Shown: piece after piece, positions 16,171-24,857 of the stretch | Layout of the letters: every line of letters starts with the position of its first letter | Numbering within the stretch: the first letter of the stretch is position 1 | From: Streptomyces triculaminicus | GTDB taxonomy: Bacteria > Actinomycetota > Actinomycetes > Streptomycetales > Streptomycetaceae | Direction: 5' to 3' | Length of the DNA: 64,000 nt | NCBI RefSeq assembly: GCF_017349075.1 | Contig: NZ_JAFMOF010000001.1 | Coordinates: forward strand, 1,860,001-1,924,000 | The notes under the pieces: generated by a model | Seen by the model: only the letters and a program-made list of their open reading frames with translations | Database searches by the model: none | Told to the model about the DNA's origin: nothing | Translations under genes and position numbers: made by a program

Positions 16171-16389
16171 ATGTCCGCTCCGCTGGTCCGCCCCCGTAAC
16201 CACAGGATGATCGCCGGAGTCTGCGCGGGTCTGGCCGAGCGCTTCGGGATGTCCCGGACGACGATGCGGGTGATCTTCCTGGTCTCGTGCCTGCTGCCCG
16301 GCCCGCAGTTCGTGCTCTACATCGCGCTGTGGATCCTGATGCCCGCCGAGGGCAGCGACCGCGCCGCCTCGAAGTCCTCCGCCTGGTGA
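16171..16389 (+). CDS. PspC-domain protein
   Basis: A 72-residue protein made almost entirely of a PspC domain: RPRNHRMIAGVCAGLAERFGMSRTTMRVIFL, then the hydrophobic helix QFVLYIALWILMP. Small PspC proteins sit in the membrane and take part in envelope-stress responses with phage-shock proteins. No pspA or other psp gene is near. GACAAGGAGTCGCCGCC supplies a strong ribosome-binding site. The 110 bases before it are otherwise empty, so it probably has its own promoter. Confidence 0.9.
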   Translation: MSAPLVRPRNHRMIAGVCAGLAERFGMSRTTMRVIFLVSCLLPGPQFVLYIALWILMPAEGSDRAASKSSAW

Positions 16390-16460
16390 TTCCCGGGGAT
16401 TCTCTGGTGATCCCCGCCCGGCGGCCGTTCGACGCCGGGCGCCGCGCCCTGACGGCACAC

Positions 16461-16500
16461 CGCGGGCCGCGCACCCCCCAACCGGGGTGCGCGGCCCGCG
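16461..16500. terminator. Terminator between pspC-like gene and secreted-protein gene
   Basis: A perfect 17-bp stem (16461-16477 with 16484-16500) around a 6-nt loop lies between convergent genes. Confidence 0.85.
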
Positions 16501-16572
16501 GTGCTGCCCGTCCCGTACGTCTCGTCCCGTACGTCCCGTCCTGCGGGGAGGCGTGCTCGTCGCCCGTCGCCG

Positions 16573-16965
16573 TCAGGAGTTGGGCGTGCCCAGGCCCGGC
16601 AGCGAGATGCCGTTGGGGGCGATGGACTTGGTCGGCAGGGCGCCGAGCAGGCCGGCGTTGCCCTTGTTGTCGGTGTGGGCGCCGGTGAGCTTGTCCAGGG
16701 GCAGGTGGGGCGCCAGCGCGATGTCGCTCGCCCTGGCGGTCTGCTCCAGGGTGCCGGAGCGGATGAGGTGGTCCCCGGCGACGAGCAGTGGCCCGCCCAC
16801 GGGGCTCAACGGGGCCAGCTGCGCCACCGGGAGTCCCTTCGCCGCGCCGGTGGTGGTCGTGGTGACCGCCTCGAGGGTGCCGGCGGAGGCGGTGCCGGCC
16901 GCGGCGACGGCGAAGGCGGCACCGAGAACGGCGGCACCGAAAGCCTTGAGAGATGCCTGCTTCAT
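16573..16965 (-). CDS. Small secreted protein
   Basis: A 130-residue protein with a classical signal peptide: MKQASLKAF, a hydrophobic core (GAAVLGAAFAVAAAG), and cleavage after TASA near residue 28. The mature part contains TTTTTGAAKGLPVAQLAPLSPVGGPL and ends LGALPTKSIAPNGISLPGLGTPNS. No cysteine or known domain is visible. Proteins of this kind are common and uncharacterised in Streptomyces, some annotated misleadingly as ATP-binding. It stands alone, with its own promoter region upstream (16966-17061), which includes the direct sequence TTGCAATGAATGACA. Confidence 0.7.
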   Translation of the reverse strand: MKQASLKAFGAAVLGAAFAVAAAGTASAGTLEAVTTTTTGAAKGLPVAQLAPLSPVGGPLLVAGDHLIRSGTLEQTARASDIALAPHLPLDKLTGAHTDNKGNAGLLGALPTKSIAPNGISLPGLGTPNS

Positions 16966-17061
16966 CGGAGATCAGTCCTCATGACAGGGTTGGCGGGAAA
17001 TGCCGAACGGCACAGCAACGTAGCGACGACCGCACCACCCTTGCAATGAATGACACGAAAT

Positions 17062-17096
17062 GAATGCGGCCGGGACGTGAAGTCCCGGCCGCATTC
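17062..17096 (-). terminator. add terminator
   Basis: A perfect 15-bp stem, GAATGCGGCCGGGAC with its complement, closes a GTGAA loop about 50 bases past the add stop. Confidence 0.85.
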
Positions 17097-17147
17097 ACCG
17101 TATTAGCCTCGCCGAGCCCCGGCCGGGGCCGCATGAGGAATTGCTGG

Positions 17148-18308
17148 TCAGGCGCTTCCGGTCGCCGTCTGGCGGAACAGCCACTCCGACTTCAGCTCGG
17201 CGTAGCCCGGCTTGATCACGTCGCTGATCATGGCGAGGCGTTCGTCGAATGGGATGAACGCCGACTTCATGGCGTTGACGGTGAACCACTGCATGTCGTC
17301 CAGCGAGTACCCGAAGGCCTTGACCAGGTGCTCGAATTCCAGGCTCATGCTGGTGCCGCTCATCAGACGATTATCGGTGTTCACCGTCGCCCGGAAATGC
17401 AGCTTACGAAGAAGTCCGATGGGGTGCTCTTCGTATGAAGTGGCAGCCGCGGTCTGGAGATTCGAGGTCGGGCACATTTCCAGCGGAATGCGCTTGTCGC
17501 GGACGTAGGACGCCAGCCGGCCGAGCGTGACCGTGCCGTCCTCGGCGATCTCGATGTCGTCGATGATGCGCACGCCGTGGCCGAGCCGGTCGGCGCCGCA
17601 CCACTGCAGGGCCTGCCAGATCGACGGCAGCCCGAAGGCCTCGCCGGCGTGGATGGTGAAGTGGTTGTTCTCGCGCTTGAGGTACTCGAACGCGTCCAGG
17701 TGACGGGTGGGCGGGAAGCCCGCCTCGGCGCCGGCGATGTCGAAGCCGACGACGCCGGTGTCGCGGTAGCGGTTGGCCAGCTCGGCGATCTCCAGCGCGC
17801 GGGCGGCGTGCCGCATCGCGGTCAGCAGCGCGCCGACGCGGATGCGGTGACCGTTCGCGCGCGCCCGGCGCTCGCCCTCGCGGAAGCCCTCGTTGACGGC
17901 CTCGACGACCTGCTCGAGGGTGAGCCCGGCCTCCAGGTGCTGCTCGGGGGCGTAGCGGACCTCGGCGTAGACCACGCCGTCCTCGGCCAGGTCCTCGGCG
18001 CACTCGGCGGCGACCCGGACCAGCGCCTCGCGGGTCTGCATCACGGCGCAGGTGTGCGCGAAGGTCTCCAGGTAGCGCTCGAGCGACCCGGAGTCGGCGG
18101 CCTCGCGGAACCAGATGCCGAGCTTGTCCGGGTCCGTCTCGGGGAGCTTGTCGTAGCCGGTGGCGGCCGCGAGGTCGACGATCGTGCCCGGGCGCAGTCC
18201 GCCGTCGAGGTGATCGTGGAGCAGCACCTTGGGCGCGCGGCGGATCTGCTCGGGGGTCGGGCGGGTGCCCGACGGAGAAGTCGCTTGGGAGGTGGTCTCG
18301 CTCGTCAT
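17148..18308 (-). CDS. add: Adenosine deaminase
   Basis: A 386-residue metal-dependent deaminase converting adenosine and deoxyadenosine to inosine forms in purine salvage. The zinc motif HDHLDG lies at residues 31-36. HAGEAFG supplies a metal His and the catalytic Glu; DRLGHGVRI the next His; [12 protein letters not shown] the Ser/Thr-Asn pocket; and [12 protein letters not shown] the metal-binding Asp. Length fits actinobacterial Add. The ATG lies 6 nt after a TAGAGT -10, so the mRNA should be leaderless. The nucleoside-regulon palindrome sits just upstream of that -10. The gene is single, with its own terminator. Confidence 0.95.
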   Translation of the reverse strand: MTSETTSQATSPSGTRPTPEQIRRAPKVLLHDHLDGGLRPGTIVDLAAATGYDKLPETDPDKLGIWFREAADSGSLERYLETFAHTCAVMQTREALVRVAAECAEDLAEDGVVYAEVRYAPEQHLEAGLTLEQVVEAVNEGFREGERRARANGHRIRVGALLTAMRHAARALEIAELANRYRDTGVVGFDIAGAEAGFPPTRHLDAFEYLKRENNHFTIHAGEAFGLPSIWQALQWCGADRLGHGVRIIDDIEIAEDGTVTLGRLASYVRDKRIPLEMCPTSNLQTAAATSYEEHPIGLLRKLHFRATVNTDNRLMSGTSMSLEFEHLVKAFGYSLDDMQWFTVNAMKSAFIPFDERLAMISDVIKPGYAELKSEWLFRQTATGSA

Positions 18309-18314
18309 TTCGGC

Positions 18315-18336
18315 ACTCTAGCCCCTACGCGCGTAG
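18315..18336 (-). promoter_or_regulatory. add promoter -10 and nucleoside-regulon operator
   Basis: The perfect palindrome CTACGCGCGTAG occupies 18325-18336. On the minus strand the -10 TAGAGT (18315-18320) lies 6 nt before the add ATG. The operator therefore overlaps the spacer of a leaderless promoter, just as at deoC. Confidence 0.75.
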
Positions 18337-18412
18337 ATGGTGGCGAACGATACGGAACGGTGACCCATCGGCGGGGTGGACACCACCCGTCCTTCTGCCA
18401 TCGTTGTCTGCC

Positions 18413-19291
18413 ATGGTGCAGCAAGCGTTGCCGCAGCGGGATCCGGAAGGATCGATGGGCCCGGTGGGGCCTGAGGGGCAAGCGGGGCTGGAGGTGCAGA
18501 CCGGCCCGCCATGGACCCGGCCCCGCGCGGCCGGGCGGACCGGCCCGCCGGACACGGCCCGCCTTGGAAAACCGCTCGGCGCGTCGCGCGTCGGCAGCGA
18601 CGTGCACGGCGTGGCCCTGCTGCTGCCGGGCGGCTCCCCCGCCGGGCTGCGCCGCCCGGCCTTGCGCACCCTGGCCGCCCAGCGACCTCTGGTCCAACGA
18701 CTGACCCGGGCGGGTGAAACGCAGGGCCTGGTCGTCCATCTGGTCCGCTACCGCCACCGCGGCTGGAACGGTTCCGCCGCCCACCCCGTGGCGGACGCGC
18801 GATGGGCGGCGGACGAGGTGGTGCGGCGCTACGGCGACGTACCGGTCTGCCTGATCGGTACGGGCATGGGCGCCCGCGCCGCGCTGCGGGCCGCCGGCCA
18901 CCCGGCCGTCACGACGGTGCTGGCGATCGCCCCCTGGCTGCCCGAGCCGGAGGTCGTGCTCGACCCCGACCCGGTGCGCCAGCTCGCGGGCAGACGCGTG
19001 CTGATCGTGCACGGTACGAACGACGAGCGCACCGACCCGGACCTCTCCTACCGCCTCGCCGAGCGCGCCAAGAAGGTCAACCGCGACGTGTGCCGCTTCG
19101 AGGTCCACTCCGACGGCCACGCCCTGCGCCACCACCGCCCCGAAGTGCTCGCCCTGGCGGCCGACTTCGTCCGCGGCTCGCTCTTCGGCCACCACTACGC
19201 CCGCCCGCTCGCGGACGCGCTGGCGGCCCCGCCGCCGCTGGGGCTGCGGATGCCGCTGGCGTCGGGGTTCGGGGCGTCGCTGCGGTACTAG
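18413..19291 (+). CDS. Alpha/beta-hydrolase-like protein lacking the usual serine
   Basis: About 292 residues, from ATG 18413. The N-terminus is low-complexity and Gly-Pro rich (GPVGPEGQAG). The fold marks follow: VHGVALLLPGGSP, a strand-turn VCLIGTGMGARAALRAAG at the nucleophile elbow, VLIVHGTNDERTDP with the acid, and FEVHSDGHALRHH with the histidine. The elbow reads GTGMG where active members have GxSxG, so the nucleophilic serine is replaced by glycine. It may have lost hydrolase activity or work as a binding protein. It is divergent from add, separated by about 100 bases that hold the add operator. Confidence 0.75.
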   Translation: MVQQALPQRDPEGSMGPVGPEGQAGLEVQTGPPWTRPRAAGRTGPPDTARLGKPLGASRVGSDVHGVALLLPGGSPAGLRRPALRTLAAQRPLVQRLTRAGETQGLVVHLVRYRHRGWNGSAAHPVADARWAADEVVRRYGDVPVCLIGTGMGARAALRAAGHPAVTTVLAIAPWLPEPEVVLDPDPVRQLAGRRVLIVHGTNDERTDPDLSYRLAERAKKVNRDVCRFEVHSDGHALRHHRPEVLALAADFVRGSLFGHHYARPLADALAAPPPLGLRMPLASGFGASLRY

Positions 19292-19311
19292 GGCGTCGAC
19301 GGTGGGCCGGC

Positions 19312-20319
19312 TCAGCGGTGGAGCAGGAGCTGACCCCGGCGCGAGAGCAGGAACTTCTTGAAGGCCGCCACCGGCGGCGTGTCGGGGTGCCCGTCCAGCC
19401 AGGCGACCCCGATCTCGCGGACGGCGCGCGGCGCGGTGACCGTGAGCTCCACGACGCCGGGGCGCGGCACGGCGGGCGGCGGCAGGAGCCCCACACCCAG
19501 CCCCGCGGCCACCAGCCCGCGCAGCGTCTCCGGGTCCTCGCCCTCGAACGCCACCTTCGGGGTGAACCCCGCCTCCGCGCACAGCGCGTCGGTGATGCGG
19601 CGCAGCCCGTAGCCCGGCTCGAGGGTGACGAACAGTTCGCCCGCGGCCTCGGCGAGGCGGATGCGCTTGCGGGTGGCCAGCGGGTGGTCGTCGGGCACGA
19701 CCAGGCGCAGCTTCTGTTCGTCGAGCCGCCGGGAGACCAGGTCGGGCTCGTCCGGCACCGGCGAGGTCAGGCACAGGTCCAGGTCGCCGGCGCGCAGCCG
19801 CTCGATCATGGCCTCGCCGTAGTTCTGGACGAGCTGGAAGCGCACGCGCGGGTGGTCGGTGCGGAAGGCCCTTATGAGCTCGGGTACGGTCTCCGAACCC
19901 ATGGTGTGCAGGAACCCGAACGCGACCTTTCCGGCGGCCGGGTCCGCGTCCGCCCGTACGGACTCGGCGGCGCGGTCCACCTCGGACAGCGCGCGGTCGA
20001 CGGTGGCGAGGAAGGTACGGCCGGCGGCGGTGAGGGAGACCGTGCGGCCGTGGCGGGCGAAGAGGGCGACGCCCAGGTCGTGTTCGAGCCGGGCCATCGA
20101 TCGGCTGAGCGTGGACTGCGGCATGCCGAGCTGCTGCGCGGCGCGGGTGACGTGCTCGTGACGGGCCACGGCGACGAACTGCGCGAGGCGCGGGGTGAGG
20201 GTGGCGGCCCAGGAGTCGGCCTCGACGTCGGCTGTAACAGGAATGTCTTTTTCGTTGCCGGGCGATGACAAGGGCCGCTGTGACCTGCGTTCATGCAACA
20301 CGGGATCGATTATCGCCAT
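19312..20319 (-). CDS. LysR-family transcriptional regulator
   Basis: About 335 residues. The winged-helix DNA-binding domain lies near residues 42-98 (RLAQFVAVARHEHVTRAAQQLGMPQSTLSRSMARLEHDLGVALFARHGRTVSLTAAGRTFL). An effector-binding domain follows (VAFGFLHTMGSETVPELIRAFRTDHP through GLGVGLLPPP). It is divergent from an MFS transporter gene, and such pairs usually mean that the regulator controls the transporter in response to its substrate. The exact start is uncertain, because ATG/GTG codons at 20328, 20319 and 20301 all precede the domain. I used 20319 to leave space for a shared promoter. Confidence 0.88.
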   Translation of the reverse strand: MAIIDPVLHERRSQRPLSSPGNEKDIPVTADVEADSWAATLTPRLAQFVAVARHEHVTRAAQQLGMPQSTLSRSMARLEHDLGVALFARHGRTVSLTAAGRTFLATVDRALSEVDRAAESVRADADPAAGKVAFGFLHTMGSETVPELIRAFRTDHPRVRFQLVQNYGEAMIERLRAGDLDLCLTSPVPDEPDLVSRRLDEQKLRLVVPDDHPLATRKRIRLAEAAGELFVTLEPGYGLRRITDALCAEAGFTPKVAFEGEDPETLRGLVAAGLGVGLLPPPAVPRPGVVELTVTAPRAVREIGVAWLDGHPDTPPVAAFKKFLLSRRGQLLLHR

Positions 20320-20363
20320 TCTGTGCATTGGACGCATAGATGCAGCCGCCATACGGTTTCCGC

Positions 20364-21686
20364 ATGCCTCCTGCCGATACCGGGGCATCCGTCGTCGTCA
20401 TGCGTTCGGGTGCCTCCACCGCGTCGTCCCTTCCCTCCGATGACACCCGGCTGGTCCCGGGCGGCCCCGGCTACCGCCGGATGAGCTTCGCGCTCTTCGC
20501 CGCCGGAGTGGCCACGTTCGCCCTCCTCTACTCCACGCAGGCCCTGCTCCCCGCGATCTCCGACGACCTCGGTGTGACCCCCGGTCAGGCCAGCTGGACC
20601 GTCTCCGCCGCGACCGGCGGCCTCGCCGTCGCGGTCGTCCCGCTCAGCGCCCTGTCCGAGCGCTACGGACGGCGGGCGACGATGACCGCGGCGCTCTGCG
20701 TCGCCGCCCTGGTGGCCCTCCTCGTGCCGTTCGCCCCCGACCTGGGCTGGCTGACGGCGCTGCGCGCGGTGCAGGGTGCCGCGCTGGCCGGCGTGCCGGC
20801 GTCGGCGATGGCGTACCTGGCGGAGGAGGTCCGCGCCAAGGCCCTGGTCGGCGCGATCGGCCTGTTCGTGGCGGGCAACAGCATCGGCGGCATGGTCGGC
20901 CGGATCCTGGCCGGCTGGGCGGCCCAGGCCTGGGGCTGGCGCGCCGGGCTCGCGGCGGTCGGCGTCCTGGCGGTGCTGTGCGCCCTGACGTTCCGGCTGA
21001 TGGTCCCGAAGGCACGCCACTTCAGCCCGGCCCCGGTGTCGGCGCGCGCCCTCGCCCGCACGGTGGGCACCCACCTGTCCGACCCCCTGCTGCGCCGTCT
21101 GTACCTGATCGGCGGTCTCTTCATGACCGTCTTCGGCGCGGTCTACACGGTCATCGGCTACCGGCTGGCGGACGCGCCCTTCTCCCTCCCGCAGGGCGTG
21201 GTCGGCTCGATCTTCCTGATCTACCTGGTCGGTACGGTCTCGTCGGCCGCGGCCGGCAAGCTCGTCGGCCGCATGGGCCGGCGCGGCGCCCTGTACCTGG
21301 CGGTGAGCACCACCACCGCCGGTCTGCTGCTGACCCTGACCTCGTCGCTCACCGCGGTCCTCGCGGGCCTCGTCCTCATCACGGCGGGCTTCTTCGCCGG
21401 CCACGCGGTCGCCTCCTCGGCCGTCAGCCGCGCCGCGAAGACCGGCCGCGCCCAGGCCTCGGCCCTCTACCAGACCGCGTACTACCTCGGCAGCTCCGTC
21501 GGCGGCACCCTCGGCGCCCTCGCCTTCAACGCGGCCGGCTGGGACGGCACCGTCGTCCTCGGCTTCCTGGCCATGGCCGGCGCCGTCTCCGTCACCCTCT
21601 GCGGCACCCGCCAGGCTCTGGCAGCCCGCCGCGCCGCCCCGGTGGCCACCCGCCGCGTCCCCTCGGCGGTCGCGGGGCGCGTGTGA
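20364..21686 (+). CDS. MFS transporter
   Basis: About 440 residues with 12 predicted helices. The first helix is FALFAAGVATFALLYSTQ. The motif-A loop is ALSERYGRRATMT near residue 100, and the second half has the equivalent KLVGRMGRRGALYL. The YSTQALLP start and the central VPASAMAYLAEE segment resemble the YnfM/AraJ-type group, known or proposed as sugar or drug exporters. The substrate is unknown. It is divergent from a LysR gene that probably controls it. Starts at 20340, 20364 and 20400 are possible; 20364 leaves room for promoters. Confidence 0.88.
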   Translation: MPPADTGASVVVMRSGASTASSLPSDDTRLVPGGPGYRRMSFALFAAGVATFALLYSTQALLPAISDDLGVTPGQASWTVSAATGGLAVAVVPLSALSERYGRRATMTAALCVAALVALLVPFAPDLGWLTALRAVQGAALAGVPASAMAYLAEEVRAKALVGAIGLFVAGNSIGGMVGRILAGWAAQAWGWRAGLAAVGVLAVLCALTFRLMVPKARHFSPAPVSARALARTVGTHLSDPLLRRLYLIGGLFMTVFGAVYTVIGYRLADAPFSLPQGVVGSIFLIYLVGTVSSAAAGKLVGRMGRRGALYLAVSTTTAGLLLTLTSSLTAVLAGLVLITAGFFAGHAVASSAVSRAAKTGRAQASALYQTAYYLGSSVGGTLGALAFNAAGWDGTVVLGFLAMAGAVSVTLCGTRQALAARRAAPVATRRVPSAVAGRV

Positions 21687-21744
21687 CGCCGGGTCGCTGC
21701 CGCCGAGCCCCTCGGGGACTCCCGGACGCGGCCGGAGGCTCGCA

Positions 21745-21782
21745 GGCCCCGCCCCCCACCTGTCCTGGTGGGGGGCGGGGCC
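21745..21782. terminator. Bidirectional terminator
   Basis: A perfect 16-bp stem (21745-21760 with 21767-21782) around TGTCCT lies between the convergent MFS and Uma2 genes. Confidence 0.85.
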
Positions 21783-21801
21783 TTCGGCGTACGGCATACA
21801 G

Positions 21802-22395
21802 TCAGGCGGCGGGGAACGCTCCCGTGTCGATCACGAGGTCGAACGGCGCGGGGAGAGGGATCTCGTCCCCGAACTTCCCGGCCTGCAGGACGCGGTAGAC
21901 GTCGTCCTTCGGCTCACCGTAGAGGGTGATCGTCGGCCCGCCCTGAGCCCACTGGTCCACCAGCAGGTACAACGGCACCCCTGCGTGGGCGTACGCGGCG
22001 GGCTTGCTGACCCGGTCGTGGCGAAGGCTGGACTTCGACGTGATCTCCACGATGAACGAGGAGGCGTCCGCCGCAATGAAGTGCTCGGACTCGGACAGCT
22101 CGACCAGCGCGGACTCCGGCACGACGACCAGGTCGGGGATGAACAGGCCACTGCGGGAGGGCACAGAGACGGCGAGCGTCTGATAGATGCCCCAGTCCTC
22201 GGGGATCACCTTGTACAGGGAACGCTGCAGCTTCCCCGCGATGACGTTGTGCTTGTTGGCCGGGGCGGGCGACACGGTGACGATCCCTTCAACGATCTCC
22301 ACCTTGCAGCCCTCGGGTGCGTCCGTCTCCAGCCAGATCCGGACGAGGTCGTCCCACCCATGCTCCGGCTCGTGGTCGACGGTGAGTGCGCTCAT
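21802..22395 (-). CDS. Uma2-family (DUF820) PD-(D/E)XK nuclease-like protein
   Basis: A 197-residue protein of the Uma2 type: CKVEIVEGIVTVSPAPANKHNVIAGKL at the N-terminus, then the core FIPDLVVVPES with the Asp, FIVEITSKSS with the Glu and Lys of the PD-(D/E)XK site, HDRVSKPAAYAHAGVPLYLLVD, and PDVYR-type strands at the end. The catalytic residues look intact. The family is widespread in Streptomyces and cyanobacteria, and its physiological role is unknown. The start at 22395 has GAGGAGA upstream. No toxin, antitoxin or transposase partner is adjacent. Confidence 0.85.
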   Translation of the reverse strand: MSALTVDHEPEHGWDDLVRIWLETDAPEGCKVEIVEGIVTVSPAPANKHNVIAGKLQRSLYKVIPEDWGIYQTLAVSVPSRSGLFIPDLVVVPESALVELSESEHFIAADASSFIVEITSKSSLRHDRVSKPAAYAHAGVPLYLLVDQWAQGGPTITLYGEPKDDVYRVLQAGKFGDEIPLPAPFDLVIDTGAFPAA

Positions 22396-22522
22396 GGCGG
22401 TCTCCTCTATCGGTACATCACCGACCCCAGCATGCCGAACGGCCGCCGGGGCGGTCCACCGATCTCGTTCACCCATCCGAGGGCCTGCTCCGCTGGGGCC
22501 CGGACGGCGTGCCGGCCCGAGG

Positions 22523-23029
22523 TCAGAGCGCGGCGGCGCGCCTGCGCACCAGGAGGTTCTGTGCTCCCAGGCCGACCGCCAGGTACGCGTACAGCGAGGC
22601 GGGCCCCAGGATCCCGGCCCCGGCCGCGTGGTCGATCCACAGGCCCAGCCCCAGGTGCACGGCCCCCGCGGCCACCCACAGGCCGGTCGTGGCCGCCGTC
22701 CCCTTGCGCAGCACCTCGCCGCCCTGAGGGTCGCGCCACACGCGTACGGTCCGCGCCCTGGCCACGCCGAAGCCCGCCGCCACGGCCAGGCTCGCCACCA
22801 GGAGGACGACGGGCATCGCGGTCAGCGGCCGGTCCTTGAGGACGGAGGCGACCCCGAAGGCGGTCGCCGCGACGCCCAGGACGCCGAGGACCGCCGGGGC
22901 TATCAGCGAGCCGACGCGCCGCACCGGGCGGATGCGCAACTGCCGTCGCACCACCAGGCCGACGACCACCACGGTGATGGCGAGGGCAGCCCCGCCGTGC
23001 GTGCTCTGCATCCCGACTCCCCCGTGCAT
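22523..23029 (-). CDS. Small integral membrane protein
   Basis: A 168-residue protein with about four helices: ALAITVVVVGLVV, APAVLGVLGVAATAFGVASV, MPVVLLVASLAVAAGFGVA, and AGILGPASLYAYLAVGL. After the second and third helices come short polar segments with VRVWRDPQGGEVLRKG, a phrase I associate with CcdC-like or DUF1453-type proteins. Function is unknown. An arginine-rich tail ends the protein. It is divergent from the gene behind the SoxR-type promoter at 23131-23161. Confidence 0.65.
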   Translation of the reverse strand: MHGGVGMQSTHGGAALAITVVVVGLVVRRQLRIRPVRRVGSLIAPAVLGVLGVAATAFGVASVLKDRPLTAMPVVLLVASLAVAAGFGVARARTVRVWRDPQGGEVLRKGTAATTGLWVAAGAVHLGLGLWIDHAAGAGILGPASLYAYLAVGLGAQNLLVRRRAAAL

Positions 23030-23130
23030 CCCGCCCGTCCCGTCTGTTGATCATCTCACCGGACGGGAAGCGACGGGTCCAGGCCCTGTCCGGCGGATTC
23101 ACGTGGCTGTCCGAAGGGTGAGAGTCGAGG

Positions 23131-23161
23131 TTGACCTCAAGTCCGGTTGAGCTTCTAGGTT
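23131..23161 (+). promoter_or_regulatory. SoxR/MerR-type promoter with 19-bp spacer
   Basis: TTGACC (23131-23136) and TAGGTT (23156-23161) are separated by 19 nt, longer than the usual 17. An 18-nt dyad CCTCAAGTCCGGTTGAGC overlaps the -35 and spacer and closely matches the SoxR box arms CCTCAA/TTGAGG (one mismatch). Such stretched promoters are activated by MerR-family proteins, which untwist the DNA. The gene it should drive begins at 23200. Confidence 0.65.
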
Positions 23162-23199
23162 CGGGGGAGCCGATGTCGACGTACCGGAAAGGAACGGCC

Positions 23200-23508
23200 A
23201 TGAGGACGCTGGTACTGGGAAGGATGCCCGCCCGGGTGACGGAGGTGCTGGCCACGCTGCATGCGGACGGCTTTGACGCGGAGGGAGTGAGCACCGACGA
23301 GGAGGCCCGAAAGCTGCTGGAAACCGAGGGGTTCGGGGTGCTGATCATCGGTGGGGGTGTGGAACCGGACGACCGCGCAGCGATCAAGGAGTTCGCGGCA
23401 GAGCACCGAGTGCGGCGGGTGATCGACAGCGCGCTGACGGCGCCGTTCGACGCCTACGTACGGCGGGAGCTCGAACCGCTGATCCGGGAGACCGCTTCCC
23501 AGGGGTGA
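23200..23508 (+). CDS. Putative SoxR-regulated small protein
   Basis: A 102-residue protein with a compact alpha/beta pattern: MRTLVLGRMPARVTEVLATLHADGFDAEGV, then GFGVLIIGGGVEPDDRAAIKEFAAEHRVRRVIDSAL. This looks like a receiver- or Rossmann-like half fold, though I recognise no catalytic motif and no phospho-acceptor. AAAGGAACGGCC precedes the start, so 23200 is preferred to the ATG at 23173. The promoter 40 bases upstream carries a SoxR-type box. That suggests induction by redox-active compounds, in which case the protein may act in redox sensing or repair. The link is inference. Confidence 0.6.
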   Translation: MRTLVLGRMPARVTEVLATLHADGFDAEGVSTDEEARKLLETEGFGVLIIGGGVEPDDRAAIKEFAAEHRVRRVIDSALTAPFDAYVRRELEPLIRETASQG

Positions 23509-23610
23509 CGGCCATGGCGCGCCGGCGCATCACCGACCCGGCGAAGCACTACTGAGGGACTGAGGGCTGTCCGATGGTTCGCTCGGTCATGCGACCCGTC
23601 GGACAACGCC

Positions 23611-23910
23611 TCAGCGGTACGAGGAGAAACCCGGCTCGATCCCCAGGGACTTCAGCCAGCGCATCTCGCCGAACTGCACGATCTCCGTGCCGCGTGCGGC
23701 GAGCAGCTCCAGGACGTCGTCCCCCGGCGCGCCGTCCAGCGCGGCGACGACCTTAGGAATCTCCGCTTCCGGTACGGACAGCATGTACTCGTACTCGCCG
23801 TTGTTGAGGTCCTGCCCCTGGATCAGCAGCTTTCCCTCGACGTTGATCCGCGCGTCCACCCAGAGCTTGTTCGCCGCGTACAGGCTGACCTTCCCGTTCT
23901 CCAGGGTCAT
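23611..23910 (-). CDS. Conserved hypothetical small protein
   Basis: A 99-residue soluble protein: MTLENGKVSLYAANKLWVDARINVEGKLLIQGQDLN followed by YEYMLSVPEAEIPKVVAALDG and a C-terminal EIVQFGEMRWLKSLGIEPGFSSYR. The pattern is beta strands followed by a helix. I do not recognise a named family. A start at 23910 is supported by GAGGAGCGGCAC upstream. It stands alone between the putative SoxR-controlled gene and the RraA-like gene, with no partners that suggest a role. Confidence 0.6.
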   Translation of the reverse strand: MTLENGKVSLYAANKLWVDARINVEGKLLIQGQDLNNGEYEYMLSVPEAEIPKVVAALDGAPGDDVLELLAARGTEIVQFGEMRWLKSLGIEPGFSSYR

Positions 23911-24032
23911 GTGCCGCTCCTCGTCTGCGCTGCCGAACTAAATGATCTAGTGCTTGGCAGGAGCGGGAGAGCGGCCCTTCCGGTTCCCCGGCCGACGGGC
24001 CCGTGATCGACATCACGGCCCCGTCCACTCGT

Positions 24033-24725
24033 CTACTCCTCGATCGCCCCGCCGACGCGGCGGAGGTGCCGGCGGAAGGTGTACGAGGGGTCGTCGGCAC
24101 GGCGGGCCAGATAGTCGTCGAAGGACGTCTGGCGGCGCAGCGTCTCGCCGGCCCTGATCCTGCGGGCCTGTTCGCGCTCGGTGTCCCGGATCCGGTGGGC
24201 GGTCGCGAGAACGCCCTCGACGCGGTCGGCCGGGACGAACAGCACGCCGTCGTCGTCGGCGAGGACGACGTCCTCCGCCGTCACCAGGTGCGGGCCGAAG
24301 CGGGCGCTGGTCAGCGCCTCCGGCTCCCGGTCGTCCACCCGCGTCGGGCCCGGCGGGTAGCTGCCGTAGCTGAACACCGGAACGCCGATCTCCACCAGCT
24401 CCGGCGTATCCCGGTGCAGCCCCCACACCACCATCCCGGCCAGCCCCGCCGACTCCGCCTCGAGCACGGCCAGATCACCCACGCACGCCTCGTCCGCGCG
24501 CCCGCCGTTGTCGATCACGAGTACGTCGCCGGGTTCGGCACGGCCGAACGCCTCGAGGAACACGTCGACGCTTCCGTAGTGGCGGGTGGGCAGGACGCGT
24601 GCGGCGAGGCGATGCCCCGGCACGACCGCCCGGATGCCGGGTGGCGCTGCGCGCAGTGGAACACCCTCGCGGACGCAGGCATCCGCGACCAGCGGCGTGG
24701 ACAGCTCGGCGAAGTCCTTCAGCAT
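24033..24725 (-). CDS. RraA-like/dimethylmenaquinone methyltransferase-type protein
   Basis: A 230-residue protein of the RraA-like fold. [11 protein letters not shown] at the N-terminus is followed by [48 protein letters not shown] (the family GxxGxVxxGxxRD motif) and [12 protein letters not shown]. Members are variously inhibitors of RNase E or 4-hydroxy-4-methyl-2-oxoglutarate/oxaloacetate aldolases. The Arg-Asp pair in GLHRD supports the aldolase-type site, but the substrate is unclear. I chose ATG 24725 because the extra upstream residues are outside the fold. A DUF397 remnant follows upstream. Confidence 0.8.
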   Translation of the reverse strand: MLKDFAELSTPLVADACVREGVPLRAAPPGIRAVVPGHRLAARVLPTRHYGSVDVFLEAFGRAEPGDVLVIDNGGRADEACVGDLAVLEAESAGLAGMVVWGLHRDTPELVEIGVPVFSYGSYPPGPTRVDDREPEALTSARFGPHLVTAEDVVLADDDGVLFVPADRVEGVLATAHRIRDTEREQARRIRAGETLRRQTSFDDYLARRADDPSYTFRRHLRRVGGAIEE

Positions 24726-24735
24726 GGCCGTCACC

Positions 24736-24813
24736 TTAGCCCGCCGGCCTTGAGGGCACGGGGGAGTTTCCACCGCCGCTGGACGAGGACTTGAGCCACC
24801 ACGAGCCGTCCAT
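24736..24813 (-). pseudogene. Degenerate DUF397 gene fragment
   Basis: The frame from 24813 reads [16 protein letters not shown], the start of a DUF397 protein (W-x-KSS-x-SGG-N), and then stops after 25 residues. Another frame of the same DNA continues to RALKAGGL, the conserved DUF397 C-terminus. The piece thus looks like a DUF397 gene that has lost its middle and been frameshifted. The 16 bases AGCCCGCCGGCCTTGA at 24738-24753 recur in the intact DUF397 gene at 26960-26975. Together they flank the SDR-TetR-SnoaL cassette. Confidence 0.7.
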
Positions 24814-24857
24814 CGCGGCTTCGAGCGGCTCCGGTGCGGGCCGGTCGGTCAGGCCGG

